In this document: one piece after another, positions 56,738-64,000 of the stretch
Layout: every line of letters starts with the position of its first letter
Position numbering within the stretch: position 1 is the first letter of the stretch
DNA from: Marinobacter sp. SS5-14b
GTDB lineage: Bacteria; Pseudomonadota; Gammaproteobacteria; Pseudomonadales; Oleiphilaceae
Direction: 5' to 3'
Assembly (NCBI RefSeq): GCF_030541005.1
Contig: NZ_JASSVM010000006.1
Coordinates: 156,848 to 220,847, forward strand
Length of the DNA: 64,000 nucleotides
Made by a program: the position numbers and the translations under genes
The notes under the pieces: generated by a model
What the model saw: the letters and a program-made list of their open reading frames with translations, nothing else
The model's database searches: none
Told to the model about the DNA's origin: nothing

Positions 56738-57355
56738 ATGAAAATCTTCGAAACGAAAAGTGCCCCCAATCCGCGTCGTGTGCGCATGTTTCTGGCCGAG
56801 AAGGGCCTGACCGACAAAGCCGAATTTGTGCAGGTTGATATTGAAAAGGGTGAAAACCTGACTCCGGAATTTGTCGCCCTTAACCCGATGAAAAAAGTGC
56901 CGGTGATGGAGTTGGATGACGGCACTTGTATCGCTGAAACCATGGCGATTTGCCGGTTCTTCGAAGAAAGCTATCCGGATACCCCGAAGTTGCTGGGTGA
57001 CAATGCCCTTGAAAAAGCCCAGGTTGAGCAGTGGCTGCGCTGGATCGAATTTTACTTCTTCATGCCGACCGGCATGTGTTTCCAGCACACTACGGGTTAT
57101 TTCAAAGACCGCATGAACCCGATCAAGGAATGGGGCGAGGAGTGTGGGCAGGGCGTTGAGAAGTTCATGCACTTCCTGAATAAGCAGCTGGAAGATAGGG
57201 ACTACATCTGCTGCGACAAGTTCACCGCAGCGGATATCAATGCCTTCACCACAGTGGCGTTTGCCCGGGTGGTGAACATTCGTATCAAGCCGGAGCACGC
57301 CAATCTGCAGGCCTGGTATGACCGTATCAAGGCCCGGCCCTCGGCCCAGGCCTGA
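56738..57355 (+). CDS. Glutathione S-transferase
   Basis: A 205-residue GST with thioredoxin-like N-terminus MKIFETKSAPNPRRVRMFLA, NPMKKVPVMELDDG (cis-Pro) and the glutathione motif IAETMAICRFFEE, then a helical C-terminal domain. GGAG precedes the ATG at 11 nt, which is long. Ends 1 nt before the convergent diguanylate cyclase stop. Confidence 0.88.
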   Translation: MKIFETKSAPNPRRVRMFLAEKGLTDKAEFVQVDIEKGENLTPEFVALNPMKKVPVMELDDGTCIAETMAICRFFEESYPDTPKLLGDNALEKAQVEQWLRWIEFYFFMPTGMCFQHTTGYFKDRMNPIKEWGEECGQGVEKFMHFLNKQLEDRDYICCDKFTAADINAFTTVAFARVVNIRIKPEHANLQAWYDRIKARPSAQA

Positions 57356-57356
57356 T

Positions 57357-58469
57357 CTATTGGCCGGGACCGGCCAGCTCGGCCCGGTTCCGGCCATACT
57401 CCTTGGCAAGATACAGGGCTGAGTCGGCCCGGCTGACCAGACGATCAATATCTTCCGAACCATCAGACGTGGCCACACCCAGACTGATGGTCTGGGTAAT
57501 GGAGGTGTTGCTCAGTGGTATTGGAAGCTCCTGCATGTGAAACCGACACTTCTCCGCTACCTTCATCGCCCCCTCGGCATCGGTTTCCGGAAGCAGGATT
57601 AAAAATTCCTCGCCGCCCCATCGGCACAGAGCATCCTGCCGACGAAGGCAGTCATTGAGTAATTCGGCCGTTTTCTGAAGTACGGTGTCGCCAGCTTCGT
57701 GGCCCCAGGTGTCGTTGACTCGCTTGAATTTATCCAGGTCGGCCAGTATAACGCTGAAAGGCACCTGGGAGCGTTGAGCACGCGCCCGCTCTTGCTGCAC
57801 CAAGGGCATGAAGGCTCTGCGGTTAAGCAGAGTTGTCAGCGGGTCTGTTGTGGCCATTTCGCTCAGGCTTTCGCGGGCGATGAAGCCTTCACGGGCCACT
57901 GTGCGAGCAAAGGCCATCAGAATGCAGGTGACAAACATGATCAATGCCGGCCCGATAAAAACGGCGAACAGCGTCAGCTTTGGCAGGCCGGCAATACCGG
58001 CCGCGATGCCAAAAACGGCCACGGGCAGCGCCACGATCAACAGCCATTCCCTGAAGCTGCGGAGGGAGAGTACCGTCGAACCGAAAAAGGCGATGGTCAT
58101 GGCGTCTGACACCTGGTTCACCATAATGGGTTCGTGCTTGGTGAAAAGGAACAGTAATGAAAGTGCCAGGCCGCTGAGGCTCAGCCCCATCAGCCTGAGA
58201 AAATATCGGGCAGGCCAGCGGGGTAAGCCGGTCCAGTGGAAGAGCAGGGCCAATAGAATTGAGGCGATAAGGGGTAGTCGTAGTATCAGCTCGGCCTGGC
58301 TGAGATCGCTTCTGTGAATATGAAAGTGGGTGTGTGAGACGTGGTACAGGGAGACGGTGACCAACAACAGCCAGGCACCCCCGAAGACCAGGCCGGATTC
58401 CATTCGCTCCTGATAGGCTTCGAAGGCGAGCTGCCACTTCTCCGGAATACGGCTCCGGGCTGCAGTCAT
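57357..58469 (-). CDS. Membrane diguanylate cyclase (GGDEF)
   Basis: A 370-residue protein with about six N-terminal membrane helices (about 25-195) and a C-terminal GGDEF domain (about 210-365). The active site GGEEF (about 285) is intact, after TDPLTTLLNRRAF and LADLDKFKRVNDTWGHEAGD. It makes c-di-GMP. The start at 58469 (MTAARS) has GGGAG; a 17-codon longer frame is ignored. The signal sensed is unknown. Confidence 0.88.
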   Translation of the reverse strand: MTAARSRIPEKWQLAFEAYQERMESGLVFGGAWLLLVTVSLYHVSHTHFHIHRSDLSQAELILRLPLIASILLALLFHWTGLPRWPARYFLRLMGLSLSGLALSLLFLFTKHEPIMVNQVSDAMTIAFFGSTVLSLRSFREWLLIVALPVAVFGIAAGIAGLPKLTLFAVFIGPALIMFVTCILMAFARTVAREGFIARESLSEMATTDPLTTLLNRRAFMPLVQQERARAQRSQVPFSVILADLDKFKRVNDTWGHEAGDTVLQKTAELLNDCLRRQDALCRWGGEEFLILLPETDAEGAMKVAEKCRFHMQELPIPLSNTSITQTISLGVATSDGSEDIDRLVSRADSALYLAKEYGRNRAELAGPGQ

Positions 58470-58589
58470 GGGTGGGCTCCCAGCAAGGGTGTGCTTTTGA
58501 TTTATTGCAATTATCAACAATTGTCCATCGGGCTTCTATAGGGTAATTGGATTACCTCTTTGTAGGGTCGGAAGGGTACAGGGGTTAAA

Positions 58590-59207
58590 ATGGATTCAGG
58601 TATGACGGAAAAGGCAAGACTGGCGCAGGCCCTTGAGGCTGTGGATCAGGCCAACCAGGCCGACCCGAACAGGGAGGATGTGAACGGCGAGGCGCTACCT
58701 CGGGAGTATGCCTATAGTTTGCACATGACACGCTGGTTGTTTGAGCTGGAGCCAGAACCTTCCGAGCGTATGCAGATTGCCTGCAGGGCCCAGCACATTG
58801 AGCGCTGGACCATGCCTCGCAGTGAGTTTGGTGAAGGCAAACAGAACTATTACCAGTGGCGCCAGGCTTGTGGCCGCATGCATGGTCGCCGGGCTGCGGA
58901 GATCATGGCCGAGAGCGGTTACCCACAGGATGAATGTGACCGGGTGGAGACCATTCTGACCAAGCGGGAGCTGAGACAGGACCCCGACACCCAGCTGTTG
59001 GAAGACGTGGCCTGCATGGTGTTCCTCGAGCGTTACCTTGCGCAGTTCTTTGACGACAACCCCGATTACGACAAAGAGAAATGGTTGCACATTGTACGCC
59101 GCACCTGGGGCAAGATGACGCCCCGTGGGCACGAGGCGGCGCTGAAACTGGCCGGGGACCTGCCTCCGCATTTGCTGGCGCTGTTGCAGGAGGCGTTGGC
59201 CGACTAG
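58590..59207 (+). CDS. DUF4202 family protein
   Basis: A 205-residue soluble helical protein. Segments [17 protein letters not shown] (about residues 71-87) and [14 protein letters not shown] (about 136-149) fit DUF4202. His-Ile and Glu-Asp positions hint at an HD-like metal fold, which is inference. No known function. A start at codon 5 (MTEKARL) is also possible. It converges on trpC with a 4-bp overlap. Confidence 0.75.
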   Translation: MDSGMTEKARLAQALEAVDQANQADPNREDVNGEALPREYAYSLHMTRWLFELEPEPSERMQIACRAQHIERWTMPRSEFGEGKQNYYQWRQACGRMHGRRAAEIMAESGYPQDECDRVETILTKRELRQDPDTQLLEDVACMVFLERYLAQFFDDNPDYDKEKWLHIVRRTWGKMTPRGHEAALKLAGDLPPHLLALLQEALAD

Positions 59208-60016
59208 AAGAACAGCTCCTGTAGCTTTTCTCCAGGCTCCGGCGCCCGCATGAACGACTCGCCCACCAGGAAACCGTAAATGCCACGGCTGGTCATGGCC
59301 TCCACATCGGCGCGGGTCATGATCCCGCTTTCGGTGATGGTGAGCCGGTCGGCGCCGATGCGTTGATGCAGGTTAAATGTGGTCTCCAGGGAGACCTCAA
59401 AGTTGTGCAGGTTACGGTTGTTGATGCCCACCAGCGGGGTGCTCAGGGTCAGGGCGTCGTCCATCTCCTCACCGTCGTGCACTTCCACCAGGACATCCAG
59501 CCCGACCTCATGGGCAATGCCCTCGAGTTCCTGCATCTGGTCTTTGGTCAGGCAGGCGGCAATCAGCAAGATACAGTCGGCCCCGATAGCCCGGCTTTCA
59601 TACACCTGGTAAGGCGCGACCATGAAGTCCTTGCGGATTACCGGCAGGCTGCAGGCCGCTCTGGCGGCTTTCAGGTAATCTTCGTGGCCGTGGAAGAAGT
59701 CCTTGTCGGTGAGTACCGACAGGCACGCCGCGCCACCTTTCTCGTAGCTTTCCGCGATCACTTCAGGCTCGAACGGGTCCCGCAGGATGCCCTTGCTGGG
59801 CGATGCCTTTTTGATCTCGGCAATCACCGCAGGGGTGCGCTTTTCAATGCGCGCCCTGAGTGCATCGGCGAAGCCCCGGGCAGGGGGCTGGTCACCGGCC
59901 ATGGCTTTGAGATCGGCAAGCGATCTTACCGGTTGACGTTCTTCGATTTCCTGCCACTTGCGGGCGACAATCTTGCGCAGAATGGTGGGCGTGCGGTCGT
60001 TATGCCTGTCAGTCAT
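59204..60016 (-). CDS. trpC: Indole-3-glycerol phosphate synthase
   Basis: Ring-closes the carboxyphenylamino-deoxyribulose phosphate in tryptophan synthesis. The 270 residues show the catalytic lysine segment [49 protein letters not shown] and ITESGI. It is a stand-alone TrpC, not fused to TrpF. Third gene of a trpG-trpD-trpC operon, 8 bp after trpD. Confidence 0.96.
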   Translation of the reverse strand: MTDRHNDRTPTILRKIVARKWQEIEERQPVRSLADLKAMAGDQPPARGFADALRARIEKRTPAVIAEIKKASPSKGILRDPFEPEVIAESYEKGGAACLSVLTDKDFFHGHEDYLKAARAACSLPVIRKDFMVAPYQVYESRAIGADCILLIAACLTKDQMQELEGIAHEVGLDVLVEVHDGEEMDDALTLSTPLVGINNRNLHNFEVSLETTFNLHQRIGADRLTITESGIMTRADVEAMTSRGIYGFLVGESFMRAPEPGEKLQELFF

Positions 60017-60024
60017 CTGCGGCC

Positions 60025-61053
60025 TCAGAAACAGTGGGAGAAATCAGCGAGTTCGGACATTTTTCCGGCCGCCAGGCCGGAGCCCATGGCATCCAGCGCC
60101 ATTTCCACCCCGGCTTTAGGGTTCGCAGCAAGGCCCGCAATGTAAATGGCAGCGCCGGCGTTCAGGGCAATCATGTCTCGGGCCTTTTCCGTAGTCTCAT
60201 CGTGCTGACGGCCGAACGCGGCCCGGATCAGCTTCAGAGATTCCTCGGAAGAGTCGACCGTCAGGCCGACCAGAGATTCGCTTTTTACCCCCAGATCTTC
60301 CGGCGTAATATCGTATTCGGTAATCTCGCCGTCCTTCAGCTCGGCGACGTGCGTCACCGTGGCCAGGCTGATTTCATCCAGCCCGTCTTTGGAACACACC
60401 ACCATGATGTGTTCGGCTCCCAGTCGCTGCATCACTTCGGCCATGGGCCGGCACAGCGTTTTGGTGAACACGCCGATCAACTGGCGTTTAACGCCTGCCG
60501 GGTTGGTCATGGGCCCCAGGATATTGAAAATGGTGCGGCAGCCCAGCTCCCTGCGCGGGCCGATGGCGTGCTTCATGGCACCGTGGTGGGCCGGGGCGAA
60601 CATGAAACCGACGCCAATCTGCTCTACGCAGCGGGCAACCTGTTCCGGTGACATGTTGAGGTTCACACCGGCTTTCTCGATCAGGTCTGCGCTGCCACTT
60701 TTGGACGACACACCGCGGTTACCATGCTTGGCCACAAAACCGCCCGCAGCCGCCACCACAAACGAGGCCGCAGACGACACATTAAAGAGGTTGGCGCCGT
60801 CGCCACCGGTGCCCACGATGTCGACCAGCGGCTCCGCATTGATGCTGACTTTGGTAGCCAGCTCCCGCATGACTTCCGTGGCACCGGTGATTTCGTCAAT
60901 GGTTTCACTTTTCAGGCGAAGCCCCATCAGAAACGCGCCAATCTGCGCATCGGTGGCCTCGCCATTCATGACGATGCGCATCACATCCTTCATTTCCTCG
61001 CGGGACAAATCCAGGTTGCCCGCAATGCGGCTGAGTGCTTGTTTCATGTCCAT
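60025..61053 (-). CDS. trpD: Anthranilate phosphoribosyltransferase
   Basis: Joins anthranilate to PRPP. The 342 residues have the PRPP loop [15 protein letters not shown] (about residues 80-94), [19 protein letters not shown] (about 108-126) and the anthranilate-site region with [10 protein letters not shown]. Second gene of the trp operon, 17 bp after trpG. Confidence 0.97.
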   Translation of the reverse strand: MDMKQALSRIAGNLDLSREEMKDVMRIVMNGEATDAQIGAFLMGLRLKSETIDEITGATEVMRELATKVSINAEPLVDIVGTGGDGANLFNVSSAASFVVAAAGGFVAKHGNRGVSSKSGSADLIEKAGVNLNMSPEQVARCVEQIGVGFMFAPAHHGAMKHAIGPRRELGCRTIFNILGPMTNPAGVKRQLIGVFTKTLCRPMAEVMQRLGAEHIMVVCSKDGLDEISLATVTHVAELKDGEITEYDITPEDLGVKSESLVGLTVDSSEESLKLIRAAFGRQHDETTEKARDMIALNAGAAIYIAGLAANPKAGVEMALDAMGSGLAAGKMSELADFSHCF

Positions 61054-61070
61054 GGCGGAATGGCCTCTTG

Positions 61071-61649
61071 TTATGATCTCAGGAAGTTGCGCAGCAGCTC
61101 GTGACCCTGCTCGGTCATGATGGACTCGGGGTGGAACTGAACGCCTTCGATAGGCAGGGTTTTGTGCCGAACGCCCATGATTTCTTCAATGGAGCCGTCT
61201 TCATTTCGGGTCCAGGCGGTGACTTCCAAGCAGTCAGGCAGCGTTTTCTGATCGATCACCAGGCTGTGGTAACGGGTGGCCTGCAGCGGATTGTTCAACC
61301 CCCGGAACACACCTGTGTCTTTGTGATAAACCGGGGAAACCTTGCCATGCATCACCCGGCCGGCACGAATGATGTCGCCACCGAAGACTTGCCCGATAGC
61401 CTGGTGGCCAAGGCAAATGCCGAGAATGGGCAGCTTGCCAGCGAAATACCGGATGGCCTCTACGGAAATGCCCGCCTCATTGGGCGTGCATGGGCCAGGG
61501 GAGACCACCAGCCGCTCCGGCTTCAGAGCCTCAATTTCCTCAAGGGTGATTTCATCGTTCCGGTACACCTGCACATCGGTACCCAGCTCCGCGAGGTACT
61601 GAACGATGTTGTAGGTAAAGGAATCGTAGTTATCAATCATCAGCAGCAT
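61071..61649 (-). CDS. trpG: Anthranilate synthase glutamine amidotransferase component
   Basis: Releases ammonia from glutamine for anthranilate synthase, or for aminodeoxychorismate synthase in shared systems. The 192 residues contain [19 protein letters not shown] with the nucleophile Cys, and the His-Glu pair of [10 protein letters not shown]. It leads trpGDC. The large subunit trpE is not upstream; an ORF-poor stretch and a cassette array lie there instead. Confidence 0.95.
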   Translation of the reverse strand: MLLMIDNYDSFTYNIVQYLAELGTDVQVYRNDEITLEEIEALKPERLVVSPGPCTPNEAGISVEAIRYFAGKLPILGICLGHQAIGQVFGGDIIRAGRVMHGKVSPVYHKDTGVFRGLNNPLQATRYHSLVIDQKTLPDCLEVTAWTRNEDGSIEEIMGVRHKTLPIEGVQFHPESIMTEQGHELLRNFLRS

Positions 61650-62190
61650 AGCGATCGTGACCGTGTGTTCTAGCAGTGGAGTTCTTCGCCATGCGGGCGG
61701 TGTTGTTCACAAAACATGTTTACAGCGAACATTGCCAGTGATTTGGCGCAAACAGACTGTGGATTATTGCAGCCAGCCGTCCCGGGTACAATATCGGGTT
61801 GCCGGGGTGAAATGTGATCAGCCCTAAAGGCAACCCATAAACCAAGGCAGTTTAGCGGCCATCGCCCACGACCTTGCCCGGCTACCCGGCGGACCGGAGT
61901 TATACGAACGCGTTCGCAAAAGTCCGAAAAATGCATGAGGAATATTGGTAACCTTCTGATAAGGTTGGAAAGAGGGCAAGGGTGGGGCGGAGTTATACGC
62001 CCCTCGGCGTGAGCAGGGGGTGGCTTGAAACAGGGCGTATAACTCCGGCGGTAGCCGTGGTGAGTCGCAGTTATCTATTTGTTTTTGAATGTATAAACTA
62101 GATTTTTTGGGAGCGTTTGGATTGGAGTTATACGAACGCGAGATATACGAATTCGTTCGTAGAATTCACTGTTACGAGTAAGGGAGCACC
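61650..62190. other. ORF-poor stretch beside trpG with repeated GGAGTTATACG motifs
   Basis: No convincing gene in 541 bp; an 88-codon minus-strand frame (61670-61936) has no recognisable similarity or ribosome site and is left out. The trpGDC promoter must lie near the left end but no clear boxes were found. The right two thirds holds the GGAGTTATACG repeats listed separately. It marks the junction between the conserved trp operon and the cassette array. Confidence 0.6.
61896..62140. repeat. Cluster of four GGAGTTATACG motifs
   Basis: GGAGTTATACGAACGCG occurs at 61896-61912 and again at 62124-62140, 17 of 17 identical. A perfect 15-bp inverted pair (CGGAGTTATACGCCC at 61988-62002 with its complement at 62033-62047) lies between them. 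The first copy continues into the perfect palindrome CGAACGCGTTCG (61905-61916). The stretch around 61878-61906 also recurs inverted at 62036-62057, with a 6-nt indel. Possibly remnants of recombination sites or of a small non-autonomous element. Confidence 0.7.
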
Positions 62191-62661
62191 ATGGCACGGA
62201 TCGTAGATCTCGACCATAAGTGGGCTACGTTGGTCGGTCGACTATTGATAGCTTTTGCGGCTATGGAGGGGCTAACGTTGCACTGCCTCAAAGAATGGCT
62301 CAAGTCTCCCGTATACAAGCACGTCATGAACATGGGGTTTGCTCAAAGGGTTGATTTGGTCATTGATCTGGCAAGAGAGCAAGATTCACCCGAGGATAAG
62401 ATCGAAGCATTCGTAAAAAACCTGAAGAAAGCCAAAGCGCTTGCAAAGAGGCGTAATGCTGTAGCTCATAACCCGCTTGTCCTTTGCCTCTTTGACGAAC
62501 AGGAAGAGTTCATTGAGGCGATTGCCTCAGAAAAGAAAGAAGATGAAGTGATTGAATTCGAGGAACTGGAGCAACTGGTGAGTAAAGCGGAGGCTCTTGA
62601 GCAAGAACTTTCCGAGAGCAAAGTACGGCTGCGTGAGCACGAGTGGAAGCCGCTCTCGTAA
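62191..62661 (+). CDS. Hypothetical cassette protein, 156 aa
   Basis: I do not recognise this family. The protein is soluble and charged. Its first part has a helix-rich segment (ATLVGRLLIAFAAMEG), its middle is basic (KNLKKAKALAKRRNAVAHNP, resembling HEPN-like or abortive-infection helices only loosely), and the last third is an acidic probable coiled coil (about residues 110-150). AAGGGAG lies just upstream of the ATG. The stop codon TAA forms the left edge of an attC-like site, the usual layout of an integron gene cassette. Confidence 0.7.
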   Translation: MARIVDLDHKWATLVGRLLIAFAAMEGLTLHCLKEWLKSPVYKHVMNMGFAQRVDLVIDLAREQDSPEDKIEAFVKNLKKAKALAKRRNAVAHNPLVLCLFDEQEEFIEAIASEKKEDEVIEFEELEQLVSKAEALEQELSESKVRLREHEWKPLS

Positions 62662-62713
62662 CAAGGCGCGTAAGGCGGACGGCTTTCAGCCGCCGCTTCG
62701 CTTGGCGTTAAAG
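62657..62713 (+). other. attC-like recombination site 1
   Basis: After the stop codon comes TAACAAGGCG, then GGCGGACGGC-TTTCA-GCCGCCGC and a closing CTTGGCGTTAAAG. The two halves pair as an imperfect hairpin with unpaired bases, and the ends carry the AAC...GTT polarity of attC sites. The right core GTTAAAG matches GTTRRRY at 6 of 7 positions. A strong match to the AACAA...GCGTTA pattern of chromosomal integron cassettes. Confidence 0.72.
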
Positions 62714-62970
62714 GCCTTGCTCCGGTGTTCTTTGGTTGGGTGTGTGGCCGCAAATTTGGTGGTTGCCAGTAGGCAGAAAACAGCCCTCCGTCTGGCAACG
62801 GTTTCGGCGGGTAATTTGGAGTTCAGGTCGCGGGGCAATCCGGCGTAACCATCTGATGGTTTCCGCCCACTCGGTGTTCTGGTTCCTGGCGCAATGGGTC
62901 AGGCTGGTACAAGCTGTCGTGGAGTCGGCATTCAGCATTGGGTGCCAAGATAAAACACCGGGTAACCGGC
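62714..62970 (+). other. Cassette body 2, no confident gene
   Basis: Between attC-like sites 1 and 2 there is room for a short cassette, but the only + frame (from about 62736, non-ATG start) continues into attC site 2 and has no good ribosome site. An ORF-less or decayed cassette is the simplest reading. Confidence 0.4.
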
Positions 62971-63071
62971 ATTTAACCAGTCGCTGTAGTACGCGGCCGA
63001 TGGCCGCCGGACGCCCTTTACATTGCGGCTTCGCCTCCATTACAAGGGCGCCGCTAAGCTCAGCGTTATGA
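62971..63071 (+). other. attC-like recombination site 2
   Basis: The left core ATTTAAC (62971-62977) matches RYYYAAC exactly. The right end CGCTAAGCTCAGCGTTATGA (63052-63071) matches the L'-R' part of attC sites. The roughly 100-nt interior folds on itself, for example GGACGCCCTTTACATTGCGGC near 63009 (21 nt, given as two parts GGACGCCCTTT and ACATTGCGGC) with GCCTCCATTACAAGGGCGCC. Confidence 0.62.
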
Positions 63072-63089
63072 CTTTTACTCGAGATACCT

Positions 63090-63344
63090 ATGATTATCGA
63101 AATTAGCATAGTCGCGCTTGTTCTTTTGAAGCTTGTCGGAGTCGTTGACATCTCATGGACTCTCACAGTTGTGCTAGCGGCTGTATTGATTGTTGTTGAA
63201 ATCAACTCCGTGGTGCAACGCAAAAGGATAGAGGCTTTGGTCTATAAATTGGCGGCGGCGGTTGATAGAAAAGTCGATGATTTAGAGTTCGATATTGAGC
63301 ACGGTGAGCACCAGCGTCGAGATCGTGAGAAACATAATCAGTAA
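63090..63344 (+). CDS. Small membrane protein in cassette 3, 84 aa
   Basis: Not recognised. About residues 2-40 are strongly hydrophobic with two likely membrane helices (IIEISIVALVLLKLVGVV and WTLTVVLAAVLIVVEINS); the rest is a charged cytoplasmic tail (KVDDLEFDIEHGEHQRRDRE). It begins at an ATG shortly after attC-like site 2 with a weak ribosome site. Small membrane proteins are common integron cassette cargo; function unknown. Confidence 0.6.
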   Translation: MIIEISIVALVLLKLVGVVDISWTLTVVLAAVLIVVEINSVVQRKRIEALVYKLAAAVDRKVDDLEFDIEHGEHQRRDREKHNQ

Positions 63345-63409
63345 GGTCAGGCGAAATCACAAATAAGGTGCATTAATTACAAGAGCGCCGTTGGGCGCTG
63401 TCGTTATGA
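63342..63409 (+). other. Degenerate attC-like site 3
   Basis: The segment ATTACAAGAGCGCCG...TCGTTATGA (63377-63409) parallels the 3' end of attC site 2 (ATTACAAGGGCGCCG...GCGTTATGA). AGCGCC pairs with GGCGCT. The left core is not clear, so this may be a decayed site. Confidence 0.4.
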
Positions 63410-63426
63410 AATGAAGGGATGCATTC

Positions 63427-63867
63427 ATGGATAAAACGAATTTCGAGATTTTCAATCAGATCACCCTTCATCTGCTTGTGAGGCTATTCGAGTGTTTTCC
63501 CAACTATGAGCAAGTAGACGCCCGAGCATTGGGTTTTGAAGCTATCAGCATGAAAGATGACGAGTCCTTTGATGAAGCGTGGGAGCTATTGGAGTTGAGC
63601 AAGAACTCAGTGAGCTGGCTACAAACAGAGGGCTTCATCGAAGTCAGCAATAAAGCCGAAAAAAGCAGCAAGCTTTCAATGCGTCTAACCCTCAAAGGCC
63701 TAACCTTGCTGGGGTATGCACCCCCAACCGTGCAGGATTCGCCTTACCAAACTGTTTTAGAAGAGGCCAAAGGCGCGCTGGCAAGTGGTTCAAAAGCCGC
63801 AGTGGCAGATGTCGTTAAAGGGCTTTTTATCCGTGGAGTGACGCTTGTACCCGAGGTTTTTTCATAA
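63427..63867 (+). CDS. Hypothetical cassette protein, 146 aa
   Basis: Not recognised. A soluble, mostly helical protein. Residues about 50-105 (WELLELSKNSVSWLQTEGFI, then RLTLKGLTLLGY) have the look of a winged-helix fold, which is inference. A later LEEAKGALASGSKAAVADVV segment is helical. The ATG has AAGGGA upstream. The stop is followed at once by TAACAAAAG, the expected start of an attC, cut short by the insertion element. Confidence 0.65.
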   Translation: MDKTNFEIFNQITLHLLVRLFECFPNYEQVDARALGFEAISMKDDESFDEAWELLELSKNSVSWLQTEGFIEVSNKAEKSSKLSMRLTLKGLTLLGYAPPTVQDSPYQTVLEEAKGALASGSKAAVADVVKGLFIRGVTLVPEVFS

Positions 63868-63879
63868 CAAAAGAATTAA
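63863..63879 (+). other. Left remnant of attC-like site 4, interrupted by an insertion element
   Basis: CATAACAAAAGAATTAA follows the cassette gene stop as attC sites do (compare TAACAAGG at site 1). Its other half is not in the window because the insertion element starts at about 63880. TTAA at 63876-63879 fits the YTAR target duplicated by many IS5-group elements. Confidence 0.35.
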
Positions 63880-64000
63880 GGAGGCTCTGAATAAGTCTCA
63901 AAATCAGCGATAATACGGTCATCGTCAACTGCACAGGATTCGTTGCCACCATGGATCAGATCACCTTCTCCGAAGCCGAGTACCAGACCAAGAAGCGTAA
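63880..64000 (+). mobile_element. Left end of an IS5-family insertion sequence (truncated by the window)
   Basis: GGAGGCTCTGAATAAGTCTC from 63880 looks like the terminal inverted repeat of an IS5-group element, and a transposase start follows 71 bp later. The right end and the second repeat are beyond the window. Confidence 0.65.
63951..64000 (+). CDS. IS5-family transposase, N-terminal fragment
   Basis: The first 16 codons, MDQITFSEAEYQTKKR, match the N-terminus of IS5-group transposases as I remember it. The frame is open to the window edge. DDE catalytic residues lie outside, so the family call rests on this N-terminus and the upstream repeat. Confidence 0.65.
   Translation, partial: MDQITFSEAEYQTKKR

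Noticed and set aside
61670..61936. 88-codon minus-strand ORF between trpG and the repeats, considered as a trp leader or small gene
   Set aside because: No ribosome site, no run of Trp codons, no recognisable similarity, and it crosses the repeat motifs.
61988..62047. 15-bp inverted pair considered as an attC site
   Set aside because: Its polarity is GTT...AAC, opposite to the AAC...GTT order of attC sites, and the loop has no L-box pairing.

Overview
The window is a compact gammaproteobacterial chromosome segment, most likely from Marinobacter or a close relative. That assignment is an inference from gene content and from gene order I recall in Pseudomonas (rpmG-rpmB-radC-coaBC-dut-algC-argB; dsbA-cytochrome c4-engB; vfr-osmC-speD; trpGDC), not from a search. 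Genes lie close together, often overlap, and mostly use clear AGGAG-type ribosome sites.

Layout. 1-6.2 kb: end of a rubredoxin reductase gene, tesB, a 7TM-DISM/GGDEF/EAL protein, a flavodoxin and a diguanylate cyclase. 6.4-13.3 kb: phosphate transporter, small unknown, PanP-type decarboxylase, DUF503 protein, and an AidB-like acyl-CoA dehydrogenase coupled to a TetR gene. 13.5-19 kb: SutA-like small acidic protein, hemB, ppk, DUF945 protein, coaD. 19.3-24 kb: an oxidation cluster (GMC oxidoreductase, Tat partner subunit, aldehyde dehydrogenase) facing a TetR gene across a perfect 16-bp palindrome. 24-28.8 kb: a candidate small RNA, engB, cytochrome c4, dsbA, an EEP-family protein, rpmG, rpmB, radC. 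28.9-38.1 kb: coenzyme A, dUTP, hexose-phosphate and arginine genes (coaBC, dut, algC-like fusion, argB, unknown, argE, argA). 38.1-47.2 kb: lipoprotein peptidase, a giant PilZ-DUF1631-GGDEF-EAL protein with degenerate catalytic motifs, phosphoribulokinase-like kinase, pirin, speD, OsmC, vfr. 47.3-59.2 kb: hydrolases, modABC, fatty-acid hydroxylase, two glutathione transferases, META lipoprotein, M14 peptidase, another diguanylate cyclase, DUF4202. 59.2-61.6 kb: trpGDC.

The last 2.4 kb differs from the rest: a trpG-flanking stretch with repeated GGAGTTATACG motifs, then three to four small cassettes with attC-like sites and no visible integrase (a CALIN-type array), broken at the right edge by the start of an IS5-family element.

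Four long palindromes form a second distinctive layer (8.4, 10.8, 19.2, 21.7 kb). Each has a copy-specific 25-29 bp stem around a conserved ~53-nt loop that carries its own small hairpin, and each lies just 3' of a gene. The other main candidate for something new is an unannotated RNA of about 127 nt convergent to engB, with an AlgU/sigma-E-like promoter and a strong terminator, at the position held by Spot 42 in E. coli and, as I recall, ErsA in Pseudomonas. No tRNA, rRNA or CRISPR array was seen.
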